NCBI GenBank assembly: GCA_035294305.1
Contig: DATGLD010000021.1
Coordinates: forward strand, 129,396-193,395
Length of the DNA: 64,000 nucleotides
From: DASRBN01 sp035294305
Lineage (GTDB): Bacteria; Chloroflexota; Ktedonobacteria; Ktedonobacterales; Ktedonobacteraceae
Reading direction: 5' to 3'
This document shows positions 7,826 through 17,509 of this stretch, piece by piece; positions within the stretch are counted from its first letter, which is position 1; every line of letters starts with the position of its first letter. Position numbers and translations under genes: made by a program. The notes below the pieces were generated by a model, which worked only from the letters and a program-made list of their open reading frames with translations, was not told the DNA's origin and ran no database searches.

Positions 7826-8944
7826 ATGCATAACCATCATCGTCTCAGCTTTGTGCTGTCTTTTTTGCTGGTGTCTACTGTGTTAGAAGTGCTGGTAACC
7901 GCCTGTGGCGGTTCAGGTACCAGTAACGGCAATACCAGTACGACAGGTTGTAAATCGCCGGCGACTGTTTCTACTGCTGCGAGCAATCCGCCTGCCAATC
8001 AGCTCATCCCGTTGAATGTGCAGAACCATAAGGCTGGCGGTGCTGTGAAGGCGTTGCAAAATGTTTCTATCGGGCTGGGCTACATTCCGGATATTCAGTT
8101 TGCGCCTTTCTATGTCGCGAAAAGTAAGGGGTATTACGCTGCGGCCGGACTGAACGTGACGCTGAATCATGGTATCGTCAACAACCTGCTTGCAGAGCTG
8201 GCATTGGGTCATAATACCTTTGCTTTTGCCGGCGGCGATGAACTCCTGGTCGCGCGCAGCCAGCATTTGCCGTTGATAGATGTTTCAACGATCTTCCAGA
8301 AGTATCCGGTGAGCCTGATTGTACCCGTCAATTCCCCGATCTGCACACTCGCGGACCTGAAAGGCCATACCATTGGCGAGCCTGGGCCATTTGGTGCGAC
8401 TTACATAGGATTGCTGGCGCTTTTATATCATGCCCATCTCACGCTATCTGATGTGCACGCCGAATCGATTGGATTTACGCAGGTGGCAGCGCTAGTAGGA
8501 CACAAGGTCGACGCCGTGATGGGCTACTCGAACAACGAGGCGCTGCAACTGCCTGAACGCGGTTTTCCGGTGCGTACGTTCAATGTCTCCGATTACCAGC
8601 CCCTCGTTTCCAACGGCATTATCGTAACTGAGAGCACGTGGCAAACGCAGCCCCAGCTGGTACGCAGCTTCGTGCAGGCGACGATTCAAGGGCTGCAAGA
8701 GGTAATTGCGAATCCAAGCGAGGCGGTTCAGATCAGCAAATCCTATGTGCCCGGCATGAATGCCACTACCGCGATGTCGGTATTACAGGCAACCATTCCC
8801 ATCTGGAAAGGCGATGGGAAGCATCCTCTGGGCTATAACAATGGCGCGACCTGGCAGTCGATGCAGCAGTTCCTGGTAGCTGAGAAGATCATCCCGTCCG
8901 CGCAGGATTTGTCGCAGGCTTTTACCAATGTGAGTACTTCGTAG
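7826..8944 (+). CDS. ribY: Riboflavin-binding lipoprotein RibY (NMT1/THI5-like)
   Basis: A 372-residue extracytoplasmic binding protein. The N-terminal hydrophobic segment ends in a lipobox (LVTAC), so it should be lipid-anchored. The body carries THI5/NMT1 features: LGYIPDIQFAPFYVAKSKG near the start and GEPGPFGATYIG in the second lobe. A Ser/Thr/Asn-rich linker follows the lipobox cysteine. ATG 7826 has GGAGAG 7 nt upstream. It delivers substrate to RibX; riboflavin or a precursor is inferred from the FMN riboswitch. A pyrimidine or thiamine-precursor ligand is the alternative for this fold. Confidence 0.83.
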   Translation: MHNHHRLSFVLSFLLVSTVLEVLVTACGGSGTSNGNTSTTGCKSPATVSTAASNPPANQLIPLNVQNHKAGGAVKALQNVSIGLGYIPDIQFAPFYVAKSKGYYAAAGLNVTLNHGIVNNLLAELALGHNTFAFAGGDELLVARSQHLPLIDVSTIFQKYPVSLIVPVNSPICTLADLKGHTIGEPGPFGATYIGLLALLYHAHLTLSDVHAESIGFTQVAALVGHKVDAVMGYSNNEALQLPERGFPVRTFNVSDYQPLVSNGIIVTESTWQTQPQLVRSFVQATIQGLQEVIANPSEAVQISKSYVPGMNATTAMSVLQATIPIWKGDGKHPLGYNNGATWQSMQQFLVAEKIIPSAQDLSQAFTNVSTS

Positions 8945-9120
8945 CGTCCTCCTCGACAAACGGGTGCTGATATTGTTAAATAGAAAAAAGCCGGTGATAG
9001 AAAACACATTGGCGCTTCCTTTCTTTGTCGAATATTGGCCTGCTGAAGGGGCAACTGTGCAGGTAGCGCAATTTGACACTGATCTCTCCCAGCATGGCCA
9101 GCACGACCACAGGAGGATAT

Positions 9121-9849
9121 ATGAACCACACCACTATTGGCGACATCGTGCGGGGAGATCGAGAAATTTTCCCCCCCTACCTCTATGAAGCCTATCAATC
9201 GACGCGGCGTCGCGCACCGCTACTTCCACTCATCGAGGTGCCGCTGACCCTCTCGGAACTGACCGGGCCTGGACCGGCTATCAGCGCCATCACGCCAGAG
9301 GACGCCGACCTCACGCGCAATGCCGGAACCGGTGGTGAGGCTCTCGGGCAGCGCATCGTTGTCACCGGACGAGTCCTTGACGACCAGGGGCATCCCGTGC
9401 CCAACACGCTGCTGGAGATCTGGCAGGCCAATGCCGCCGGACGCTACCTGCATAAACGCGATCAATGGCCGGGGCCGCTCGATCCCAATTTCCTGGGCAT
9501 GGGGCGTTGTTTAACCAATGCCGAGGGAGTCTATCGTTTCCTGACCATTCGCCCGGGAGCCTATCCCTGGCTCAATCACCCCAACGCCTGGCGACCGGCC
9601 CATATCCATTTCTCGCTCTTTGGCCCATCGATGCGTTCGCGCCTGGTCACGCAGATGTACTTTCCCGATGACCCGCTGCACGCGCTCGATCCCATTTTGA
9701 ATGGTGTGCCAACGGAGCCAGCCCGTCAGCGGCTGATTGCCTTCTATGACCATAATGTGACCGAGCCAGAATGGGCTCTGGGCTATCACTGGGACATCGT
9801 GCTTGCCGGGGCCTCTGCCACGCCATTTGAGCCAGTAAAGGAGGGATAG
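9121..9849 (+). CDS. pcaH: Protocatechuate 3,4-dioxygenase beta subunit
   Basis: A 242-residue subunit of the intradiol ring-cleavage enzyme that opens protocatechuate to 3-carboxy-cis,cis-muconate with a non-haem Fe(III). The iron ligands are recognisable: Tyr in AAGRYLHKR, Tyr in PGAYPWLNHP, and the two His of WRPAHIHFS. The N-terminus has the beta-type extension that precedes the catalytic domain. ATG 9121 follows AGGAGG at 9111-9116. pcaG follows after 2 nt and pcaB after that, forming a catabolic operon. The pathway's later genes are not in this window. Confidence 0.92.
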   Translation: MNHTTIGDIVRGDREIFPPYLYEAYQSTRRRAPLLPLIEVPLTLSELTGPGPAISAITPEDADLTRNAGTGGEALGQRIVVTGRVLDDQGHPVPNTLLEIWQANAAGRYLHKRDQWPGPLDPNFLGMGRCLTNAEGVYRFLTIRPGAYPWLNHPNAWRPAHIHFSLFGPSMRSRLVTQMYFPDDPLHALDPILNGVPTEPARQRLIAFYDHNVTEPEWALGYHWDIVLAGASATPFEPVKEG

Positions 9850-9851
9850 AT

Positions 9852-10433
9852 ATGAGCAAGCTCATGCTGACCAGCTCGCAAACGGTCGGGCCGTTTTTCG
9901 CGCCCGCGTTGCTGCGCCCGGATGCGGAACGTCACATTCTGGTTGAACCGCAGACTGCCGGCGAGCGTATTCGCATTGAAGGACATGTCCTGGATGGTGA
10001 CAGGTTGCCTGTTCCCGATGCCCTGGTCGAGATCTGGCAGGCTAACGCTCATGGGCGCTATTTCCATCCGTTGGACCAGAGATCGGCGGCCTTGGGCCCC
10101 TCCTTTGTGGGCTTTGGTCGCTCTGGCACCGAGAACGAGGGATTCTACTGGTTTGAGACCATCAAGCCGGGAGCCGTGCCTTTTGATGCAGAGCGCTGGC
10201 AAGCGCCCCATGTCTGTATCACTGTGTTCGCGCGAGGCCTGCTCAACCACCTCGTGACGCGCCTGTACTTCGCCGATGAGCCAACCAATGCCAGCGATCC
10301 CATCTTGCTGTGCGTGCCTGAGAATCGACGCTCGACGTTGCTTGCCTCCCGCCACCAGGAAAGGACGGGCGTCGTCTACCGCTTTGATATCATTCTGCAA
10401 GGTGAGTACGAGACCGTGTTCTTCAACGTCTGA
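9852..10433 (+). CDS. pcaG: Protocatechuate 3,4-dioxygenase alpha subunit
   Basis: A 193-residue partner of PcaH. It opens with the alpha-type start LTSSQTVGPFFAPALLR and has the shared ALVEIWQANAHGRY core, but lacks the HxH iron ligands (WQAPHVCITVF), as expected for the non-catalytic alpha chain. It is adjacent to pcaH and 14 nt before pcaB, so the three are one transcript. Confidence 0.9.
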   Translation: MSKLMLTSSQTVGPFFAPALLRPDAERHILVEPQTAGERIRIEGHVLDGDRLPVPDALVEIWQANAHGRYFHPLDQRSAALGPSFVGFGRSGTENEGFYWFETIKPGAVPFDAERWQAPHVCITVFARGLLNHLVTRLYFADEPTNASDPILLCVPENRRSTLLASRHQERTGVVYRFDIILQGEYETVFFNV

Positions 10434-10447
10434 GTAAGGGATGCCAT

Positions 10448-11794
10448 ATGACAGAACCGGGTGATACATCCTCCTTCAGCGCGCCAGGTATGGCGGCCAT
10501 CTTCTCTCATCGGGTGCATGTACAGGCCATGCTCGCATTTGAAGCCGCACTCGCTCACGCGCAGGCGCGCGCGGGCATCATACCACACGAAGCGGCAACT
10601 GCTATTGCCGCCGCTTGCAAGGTGGAGTTATTCGATGTCGCGGCGCTCTACCATGAAGCTGCGCTGGCCGGGACTCCCGCGATTCCTCTTGTGCGCATGC
10701 TCACAGCCCGTATACGAGGAGAGGCGCAGCAGTACGCGCATTGGGGAGCCACGAGCCAGGACGCGATCGATACCGCCTTCATGCTTCAAATGCGCGATGG
10801 GCTTGACTTGCTGGTAGCCGAACTGCTCAAGGTGTGTGCGGCATGCGCTGCCCTTGCCGAAAATCATCGTCAGACGCTGATGGCAGGGCGGACACTGCTC
10901 CAGCAAGCGGTGCCGCTCACCTTCGGCCTCAAGGCAGCGCGCTGGTTGGCTCTTGCAGTACGCCAGGTGAAGGCACTGTATGAGCACCGGGCGCAAACGT
11001 TAGCTGTGCAACTTGGTGGCGCTGCCGGGACGCTGGCGTCGCTGGGAGATCAGGGAATTCAGGTGCTTCACTTCCTTGCTGAGGAGCTAAAATTACCGGC
11101 GCCCGATCTGCCGTGGCATACTGAACGCGACCGCGTTGCCACAATCGCGACGACTCTCGGCATAGTTGCAGGGGCAATGGAGAAGATTGCCGGCGATGTG
11201 ATTCTCCTGGCGCAAACTGAAGTCGGTGAGGTCTCCGAGGGCGCCGCACCGGGAAAAGGAGGCTCATCAGCAATGCCCCAGAAGCGCAATCCCGTTGACG
11301 CGGTCGTTGCGATTGCCTCAGCCAGATTAGCCATTGGAGTAGTGCCTGTCATCCTGTCGGCGATGGCGCAGGAGCATGAGCGGGCAGCCGGTGGGTGGCA
11401 GGCGGAATGGGAAGCTATCCCGAACCTGTTTCGCTACACAGCAGGGGCCATCGAAAGAGTTCACAGTGCGCTTGCCAATTTGCAGGTTCATACTACGCGC
11501 ATGCAAGCCAACCTTGATCTGACCGGTGGGTTAATTATGGCCGAATCTTTAACGATGGCGCTTGCTTCACACATAGGAAGGCCCGAGGCCCAGCAGCTTG
11601 TCAAGGCGCTCTGTGAGCGTGCGGTAAAGTCAGGCACAAACCTTCAACAGGCTGCCCGGGCAGATGAGCAGGTGTGTGCTATTCTTTCCTCTAAGGAGAT
11701 CGACCATGCGCTTGATCCCAGCAAACACCTGGGCAGCATTGATACATTTATTGACCGCGCCCTTGCATCCTACTATAAGATCCAGGCGCTGTGA
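10448..11794 (+). CDS. pcaB: 3-carboxy-cis,cis-muconate cycloisomerase
   Basis: A 448-residue member of the fumarase/aspartase superfamily that lactonises 3-carboxymuconate, the product of PcaHG. The signature GKGGSSAMPQKRNPVDAVV contains the catalytic loop, and AHWGATSQDAIDTAFMLQMR is the second conserved region. It is translationally close to pcaG. A class-II adenylosuccinate lyase is the main look-alike, but the pca context settles the call. Confidence 0.9.
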   Translation: MTEPGDTSSFSAPGMAAIFSHRVHVQAMLAFEAALAHAQARAGIIPHEAATAIAAACKVELFDVAALYHEAALAGTPAIPLVRMLTARIRGEAQQYAHWGATSQDAIDTAFMLQMRDGLDLLVAELLKVCAACAALAENHRQTLMAGRTLLQQAVPLTFGLKAARWLALAVRQVKALYEHRAQTLAVQLGGAAGTLASLGDQGIQVLHFLAEELKLPAPDLPWHTERDRVATIATTLGIVAGAMEKIAGDVILLAQTEVGEVSEGAAPGKGGSSAMPQKRNPVDAVVAIASARLAIGVVPVILSAMAQEHERAAGGWQAEWEAIPNLFRYTAGAIERVHSALANLQVHTTRMQANLDLTGGLIMAESLTMALASHIGRPEAQQLVKALCERAVKSGTNLQQAARADEQVCAILSSKEIDHALDPSKHLGSIDTFIDRALASYYKIQAL

Positions 11795-11853
11795 GGTAGG
11801 GTATAAGCCTCATTTTCTTTAAGTAAACATAAACTCTCCGGGGCTCTAGCGGC

Positions 11854-12681
11854 CTACTGGTATGACTCATCGACCCATGCCGTCATCAAATACGCAATCC
11901 GTAAACCGGCTCGTTCCATGTTATTCTGGCTGATCGGGCCGAATGTTCCGGCGAAACCGATTACCAGGTCGCAGTCTGCCTCTGCCGCATCACGCATGCG
12001 GCGTTGGGTTAATGCCGTGTGGCAACCATGTTTGCGGAACGCGGGCAATGTTGCGCCACCGCTGAGATAGGCAATGCCATCGTGGATATATAGGCCGGCC
12101 ATAGCCGCCGGAGTGTTGTTCACAGAGGCGATGTAGAGGCGAGAGCCGGGAGCAGAAAACGCGCCCTTGCGTATGTCCATTATTACTTTCCTCTGTGGCC
12201 CGGCAGGAAATTCAAAACCATCTGCCCACAGTTCAAGTAAAAGATCGATGTCCTCTAACGAAATCTCTTTTATCGCTACCCCCTCTGAAAGCGCCTCGTT
12301 GCTGACCTGTGGTAAGCCATAAAGGACCGTGCCGCTGGGGGTTGGATAGAGCCCGTGCTGAATGAGTAGCCGGGCGCATTCTGATGTAAATTCTGTAGGA
12401 GCCAGGTCGATATTACATTGCAGCTGCTGCCCGCGGAAAAACCCCAGGATATCATCTAATTTGTCGCTATCTTCTGTTGTGAGACCGACAACCCTGTTCC
12501 ACCAACCGGGAAAGGATATGCCACGCGCCATGTAGGCGGTTGCATTGCCAAAGCGTTGAATGACGATGTCGTAAGGATTGCCGGGTTGTTGTCGCACCTG
12601 GATGATACCTTTCAGGTGCGATGAATCGATAACTGCCTGGATACGACGCGCGAGTTGTTTCGTTATCAGTGGTGGCTGCAT
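11854..12681 (-). CDS. GNAT-family N-acetyltransferase
   Basis: A 275-residue protein whose C-terminal half has the GNAT fold: IASVNNTPAAMAGLYIHDG, then GGATLPAFRKHGCHTALTQR for the acetyl-CoA site, and NNMERAGLRIAYL near the end. The N-terminal half is a less conserved domain. The ATG at 12681 starts 21 nt after the kinase stop, so the gene is likely co-transcribed with it. The acceptor substrate is unknown. Confidence 0.75.
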   Translation of the reverse strand: MQPPLITKQLARRIQAVIDSSHLKGIIQVRQQPGNPYDIVIQRFGNATAYMARGISFPGWWNRVVGLTTEDSDKLDDILGFFRGQQLQCNIDLAPTEFTSECARLLIQHGLYPTPSGTVLYGLPQVSNEALSEGVAIKEISLEDIDLLLELWADGFEFPAGPQRKVIMDIRKGAFSAPGSRLYIASVNNTPAAMAGLYIHDGIAYLSGGATLPAFRKHGCHTALTQRRMRDAAEADCDLVIGFAGTFGPISQNNMERAGLRIAYLMTAWVDESYQ

Positions 12682-12701
12682 ACTATTTCTCGTGTCAATG
12701 G

Positions 12702-14387
12702 TTAGCTTACCTTGCTTAACGAAGCATTGAGTAATTTCCACTGTCCATTCTCAGTTCCAACGACGTAATATCCCTGGTAGACGCTGGTATGCGTACCACC
12801 ACCGGAACTGTTATCCTCAGTTGCAGTGATGGTAACCGCAACCTTAAAGGTGCCGTCGGAGTTGGATGTTATAGCGCCAAATTGAACGTCATCGTGTTCG
12901 GTGTGAGCGTAACCGCTTGCAAAACTATTATATGATTGTTTGTTTTTAAGATAGCTTCCGAACAGGTTGTAGGCATCAGCGTAATCACGAACATTGATAT
13001 AGTCGAAATAGCTCTGAACCGTTGCCTGGGCCTGTTGCATGGGCGTGGGCGTCGGTGGTGTTGTCGCGGTTGGCGAGGGTTGCGCTGTCGCGGTTGGATT
13101 GGTTGTAGGAGTGGTTTGCACGACAGGTGTCGGGGTCGGTGAATTAGCGGGTGATGACTGTCCAGTAATGAACTTCAGGCCGAAAAACGTTCCGCCCGCA
13201 ACTAAAACGAAGACTACCAGGGCGCCGATAACCAGTAATAGTGTGTTGGATTTACTTTGCTGCCCGGCCGGCGGCTGTACATATGGCAATACGGGAGCAT
13301 TGGCGCTAGAGACCGGCCTTTCGATACCCGAAACACCTGCTCTTAGGACCTCCGGCGCCTGAGAAACAGGAGTGACGGGCAAAGCCTGGCGAATAGCCGG
13401 TAGAGGAGTATCCTGGCGCTGAGTAGCGGAGGATGTACTGATCTCCTGCACTATTCCCGGGTGAGAGGGCGATGAACCGGGAGCCGGGAGAGTATCGTTG
13501 CCTGGCGCGTAGTTGACGGAATGAGGCGTGTTAATGGCAACTCGAAACGCCTGTGCCAGGTCCAGGGCCGACATATAACGGTCTTCGCGTCTTTTAGCGG
13601 TGGCCGTCATCAATACAGTATCCACAGCAGGTGGGATGGTTGGATTGAATTGAGATAACGAAGGTAATGGCTCCTGCAGGTGTTTTACTGCCACCATCAG
13701 AGGAGTGCTACCGGTAAATGGAACGCGCCCGGTTAGCATTTGAAATACCAGGATACCGAGTTCGTAAATATCGGCCCGCTGGTCGATCTGTTCGCCATGT
13801 GCCATTTCTGGGGCCATGTAATCTGGTGTGCCTACCATCATCCCAGTGCCAGTCAAGGTGGATGCTTTCGAAATGCTATGCTCCTGCATGATGCGAGCGA
13901 TGCCGAAATCGGCCAGAACCAATCGTCCATCGCTATGGATCAGGAAGTTGCTGGGTTTGATATCGCGGTGAATCACGCCCTGAGCGTGGGCATAGCTGAG
14001 TGCGTAGGCGGCCTGGTCGAGATAGGTGGCCGTTTCCTGCATGGAAAGCGCGCCGCGCCTGGCCAGGAGGTCGCGCAAGGTGCCACCGCTGAGATAGGGC
14101 ATGACCAGGTAGGCAAGCCCATCTTGCTCACCATATTCATAAATTGGCATAATGTTGACATGTTCGAGTTTAGCGATCACATCGGCTTCACGCCGGAAGC
14201 GTGCCAGGAAGTCGTTATACGCGCTGCTCGACGGGCGAACATTCGGCTGCAAGACCTTAACGGCTACCATGCGAGCAGGGCGAGCCTGCTCCGCGAGGTA
14301 AACAACTCCCATTCCTCCATGCCCAAGGAGTTTTATCAGCGTACACGTTCCCAGTGTTTTGCCTACGAGATTGTTCTCATTGCTCAT
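12702..14387 (-). CDS. Membrane-anchored Ser/Thr protein kinase with NTF2-like tail
   Basis: A 561-residue Hanks-type kinase. The catalytic domain spans about residues 13-280: GHGGMGVVYLAEQ (P-loop), VAVKVL (Lys), VIHRDIKPSNFLI (catalytic loop) and LADFGIAR (DFG). A Pro/Ser linker follows, then one transmembrane helix at about 375-400, a Pro/Thr-rich stalk (NSPTPTPVVQTTPTTN) and an extracellular alpha+beta domain of about 110 residues that resembles NTF2-like folds. The last part could be a ligand sensor. Its target proteins are unknown. Confidence 0.88.
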   Translation of the reverse strand: MSNENNLVGKTLGTCTLIKLLGHGGMGVVYLAEQARPARMVAVKVLQPNVRPSSSAYNDFLARFRREADVIAKLEHVNIMPIYEYGEQDGLAYLVMPYLSGGTLRDLLARRGALSMQETATYLDQAAYALSYAHAQGVIHRDIKPSNFLIHSDGRLVLADFGIARIMQEHSISKASTLTGTGMMVGTPDYMAPEMAHGEQIDQRADIYELGILVFQMLTGRVPFTGSTPLMVAVKHLQEPLPSLSQFNPTIPPAVDTVLMTATAKRREDRYMSALDLAQAFRVAINTPHSVNYAPGNDTLPAPGSSPSHPGIVQEISTSSATQRQDTPLPAIRQALPVTPVSQAPEVLRAGVSGIERPVSSANAPVLPYVQPPAGQQSKSNTLLLVIGALVVFVLVAGGTFFGLKFITGQSSPANSPTPTPVVQTTPTTNPTATAQPSPTATTPPTPTPMQQAQATVQSYFDYINVRDYADAYNLFGSYLKNKQSYNSFASGYAHTEHDDVQFGAITSNSDGTFKVAVTITATEDNSSGGGTHTSVYQGYYVVGTENGQWKLLNASLSKVS

Positions 14388-14658
14388 TTTTTATGCCCTG
14401 CCTTGTATCAGGTAGTTCTGTCTCTCCTCCTCAATATTAATCTATATCGACGCAATTGTATAGTTCGTATTTCACAGCAGCCTGGTTAATGCATTGCCTT
14501 GCCGAACTGAGACGAGTTATTGTGGTAGCCTCTGAACACTTCTCTGAAGAGCAACTTGTGCAGCTGCGAGATCATGCGGGCATGAGCAAGAATGCCTGGA
14601 AGTCGCTCAAGAAACGCTGCGGGATTACGATCAAGAATGGGTTTTCACTTGTGAGCTA
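14388..14658. other. Intergenic region with a doubtful small open frame
   Basis: This stretch lies between the kinase start and the convergent stop of the GT39-like gene. A plus-strand open frame at 14456-14662 (68 codons, helical content SEEQLVQLRDHAGMSKNAWK) has no ribosome binding site and no recognised relatives; it may be a gene remnant. Confidence 0.35.
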
Positions 14659-16458
14659 TTAAGGAGCGATGCGCTTCTCCGGTTCGTATACAATATACCC
14701 GTTCGTGCGGAACTCCTTGTAGGTAATGTGCTCTTTCGCGGCTACTTGTTCGAAGTATTGCGCCTGGACTGAGCCTTCCGCTAACACATAAAACGGCTGT
14801 GGTGCCTGAGCAACCATGGCCCGATAGGGGAAATAGCGATCAAGGCCGGGTCGCAATCCTTTATCGAGCGCGGCGCAGATGATCTGTTCGTTGCTCAGAA
14901 AGGTGATGCGGTTGCAATCATCGTACTCCATATAGACCCGCGTAGCCCCTAAACGGAGAAGGCTCCGGCTCAGGGCATACTGGCGCCGGAAGCTTGCCTG
15001 AGCCGGGGTAACTTGCTGGGTGAAGATCGTGATGGTTCCCAACAGGCATGTTCCAAATATGAGCACAATCACTCCATAGCGGCTGGCTGCTTTGAAAAGC
15101 CCGCGCCAGGTTTGAAGAACTTTCAGGCTGTATTTCTTTTCCCACAGCGGGGCGAGCACGGCGGGTATGGCGATCAGAAGTCCGATCAGGTAGCGTGCAG
15201 ATGTGTAAGGAGTGACCGCTGATGCCTGGGGATAGAGGATGAAAGCTAGCAGCGTCGCGCCTGCGCCAGCGAGGATCGTAAGGCGGCCGGCCTGGCGGAT
15301 TGTTTCATGTTTCTGTTCTGGAGAATAAGCCTGCCCGTGCGCTGGTATTTTCCGCCAGCACTGCCAGAAATGTCGCGCGGCAGCGCTGGTCGCAACGCAA
15401 AACAGCGCCAGGAAACCCAATCCCCAGAGGCCATGGATGCCTGTGCAGAAGAGCGTAGTTGCATTCGACTGGTTAGAAAGTGGCCATTCGTCTACTTCCG
15501 TGATGGGGCACAACGTATTACCACTGGTAATCAGAGGAACCGAGACCAGGAATGTTCCCATGACCTCCTGCAGCGGACGCGGCCCAATGCCCTGTGGTGA
15601 AATAGTTGCCACCTGCTTTGACGACCCGTTCAGCGACGGATAGGAGGGCTCGCGATATCCCCCAGAAGAAAATAGCGCGTTCTGGTTCGGAGTTACCGGA
15701 ACCGTGGCTTTGTAAATGAGGAATGGAGATAGGCCTATCACAAAACATACTAGCAGCAGCGACAGCGTGGGGAGGCGCAGTTCTCTGCGACAGAAGAGTG
15801 CGAGCAGGAGACCTGTGACCAGAACAAATGGCAGGCACAAGGGGTAGCTCCAGATGTCGAGGCCCGCGCATCCTCCCCAGGCAGCATAGGCGATGATGCG
15901 AGGCCATAGCGACTGTTTGCTCTTTTTCGCTGATAGTGTTGTATCGTTCTCATCGTCCTTCTGTTGAAGTGGATTTGTGCTGAAAGCAAGCCAGATCGTG
16001 AGCAGCAGGAGCAAGGCTGTAAAAAACAGGTAATCGGGATCGCCTCCATTCGCCAGCAGTTGCCGGAAGAGCACGTCGGGCGCTCCCAGCGACAGGATGA
16101 CAATCGAGAAAAGCGCCAGGGATTTTGCATAGAGCCTCGAAACCAGGAGGTACATGCACAGTAGAAAGAGCGCGAAAAGGAGGACCGTCGTAAGCCTGAG
16201 CGCGAAAGTCGAAGGCCCAAAGAGATGAAAAAAGAAGGCGCCGATATACGCTTCTGTTGATCCCAGGTAATCTTGCCCATAATAGACCAGTGGGTGTGCC
16301 CCGTGATAGGCGACATCAAAAGCCATCAGCCCCATCGTTCCTTCGTCGTTGTAGGGAGCTGGCCAGCTTAAGGCGATCAGAATCAGCCGTAGCAGTGTTC
16401 CCAATGTGAGAATAAGGGTGGCACAGAGGTCATAGCCATCAAGCTGACGGCGTGGCAT
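14659..16458 (-). CDS. Polytopic GT39/GT-C-like glycosyltransferase
   Basis: A 599-residue integral membrane protein with about ten hydrophobic helices. The first extracytoplasmic loop holds APYNDEGTMGLMAFDVAYHG, with the acidic pair expected in GT-C glycosyltransferases such as ArnT and PMT. A C-terminal soluble part of about 130 residues follows. It probably moves a sugar from a polyprenyl-phosphate donor to an unknown acceptor. ATG 16458 is chosen because GAGGAG lies 6 nt upstream. Confidence 0.65.
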   Translation of the reverse strand: MPRRQLDGYDLCATLILTLGTLLRLILIALSWPAPYNDEGTMGLMAFDVAYHGAHPLVYYGQDYLGSTEAYIGAFFFHLFGPSTFALRLTTVLLFALFLLCMYLLVSRLYAKSLALFSIVILSLGAPDVLFRQLLANGGDPDYLFFTALLLLLTIWLAFSTNPLQQKDDENDTTLSAKKSKQSLWPRIIAYAAWGGCAGLDIWSYPLCLPFVLVTGLLLALFCRRELRLPTLSLLLVCFVIGLSPFLIYKATVPVTPNQNALFSSGGYREPSYPSLNGSSKQVATISPQGIGPRPLQEVMGTFLVSVPLITSGNTLCPITEVDEWPLSNQSNATTLFCTGIHGLWGLGFLALFCVATSAAARHFWQCWRKIPAHGQAYSPEQKHETIRQAGRLTILAGAGATLLAFILYPQASAVTPYTSARYLIGLLIAIPAVLAPLWEKKYSLKVLQTWRGLFKAASRYGVIVLIFGTCLLGTITIFTQQVTPAQASFRRQYALSRSLLRLGATRVYMEYDDCNRITFLSNEQIICAALDKGLRPGLDRYFPYRAMVAQAPQPFYVLAEGSVQAQYFEQVAAKEHITYKEFRTNGYIVYEPEKRIAP

Positions 16459-16572
16459 TACGAACTCCTCGTACAGTAACATATTTTATCTGCGAGCTGA
16501 TAAACCGGATAGTATCCTACTTTGAAGTTCGTGTCAAGCACAGGAGCCCCTTCTGGCTCACATATAAGCTCT

Positions 16573-17175
16573 CTACGCCGGTAAAAAGCCGGGTGCCAGG
16601 TGTGCCAGCCCCTCGGCAATCACCAGCATGGTCTGATCAGTCATCTCGTCGGCGGAAGGAGTACGTTCTTCGCGACCCCACTGGACGGCGGGACCGAAAA
16701 TGGCCCAGCTGACCACCGATGCGACCAGTTCCAATCGTATCCCCGGGCGTTTACCTGCAACCCTGGCTTGCTTAAGCCAGGTCAGCAATACCTGAGCCAG
16801 TTCCTGCTGTACTGCTTGTTCTACCCTTGGGTCGAATTGATGGTCGCTCGATTTACAATTTTCATGAAACTCGCCCATGAAGCCAAACGTTGCTCTGGTC
16901 AATGCGCGCAGGCTCTGCATGTTCCATGTCGGCGCGTGAGGAAGGTGCCGGATCATTACCTGCTGAAACATTTCGCGAATGATTGAATCGAGAAGCGCGT
17001 ATTTGTCAGGAAAGTGGGCATAGAAGGTGGCACGGTTGAGCGTCGCGCGATCAGTAATCTCCGCAATACTGATCGAGGCCATGTCTTTCTCTGCCATCAG
17101 CTCCATAAAGGCCTGTTGGAGCAACTTGCGTGTGCGCCTGACTCGCGGGTCCATGCTTTTCTCTATCAATACCAT
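16573..17175 (-). CDS. TetR-family transcriptional regulator
   Basis: A 200-residue repressor. The N-terminal helix-turn-helix is clear at about residues 12-55: RKLLQQAFMELMAEKDMASI, then ITDRATLNRATFYAHFPDKY. The C-terminal ligand domain is unspecific. A GGAGGAGTTACT Shine-Dalgarno region precedes ATG 17175. It is divergent from the YceI gene; the palindromes between them are likely its operators. Confidence 0.88.
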   Translation of the reverse strand: MVLIEKSMDPRVRRTRKLLQQAFMELMAEKDMASISIAEITDRATLNRATFYAHFPDKYALLDSIIREMFQQVMIRHLPHAPTWNMQSLRALTRATFGFMGEFHENCKSSDHQFDPRVEQAVQQELAQVLLTWLKQARVAGKRPGIRLELVASVVSWAIFGPAVQWGREERTPSADEMTDQTMLVIAEGLAHLAPGFLPA

Positions 17176-17509
17176 AGTAACTCCTCCTGCGCTTCACACA
17201 GCGAAAGACGCAAATCCTTTTACTGACTTTCCCAACATTTTTTCACACATGTTGTTTAGACAACAAAACCGCGAGATTGTCTCTTGATCGTTCTCCCAGC
17301 ATACCGTAATATTATAAACGGCAATTGTCGGTTACACAATAGTTGTCATATATTTGACAGGTGTTGTTCTGTGATCCCTCTGGTGACGATTGTACAGCTT
17401 TTCCAGTACATGCGCTCCTTAGCAGGAGAGAACAACATTATGTCAGTAGAAGTGAAGAGAACCTCATTCGTCACATCTATGAAAGTTTTTAAGACAAGGA
17501 GAAAAAAAG
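17176..17509. promoter_or_regulatory. Divergent TetR/YceI control region with palindromes
   Basis: TGTTGT/ACAACA with a 4-nt centre lies at 17250-17265, and TGTCA/TGACA with a 6-nt centre at 17344-17359. Both have the size of TetR operators. A TTGACA occurs at 17354-17359, inside the second palindrome, pointing toward the YceI gene, but a matching -10 was not clear. The region is otherwise free of genes. Confidence 0.5.

Noticed and set aside
14456..14662. 68-codon plus-strand frame between kinase and GT39-like gene
   Set aside because: No ribosome binding site and no recognised relatives; kept only as a note on the intergenic region.
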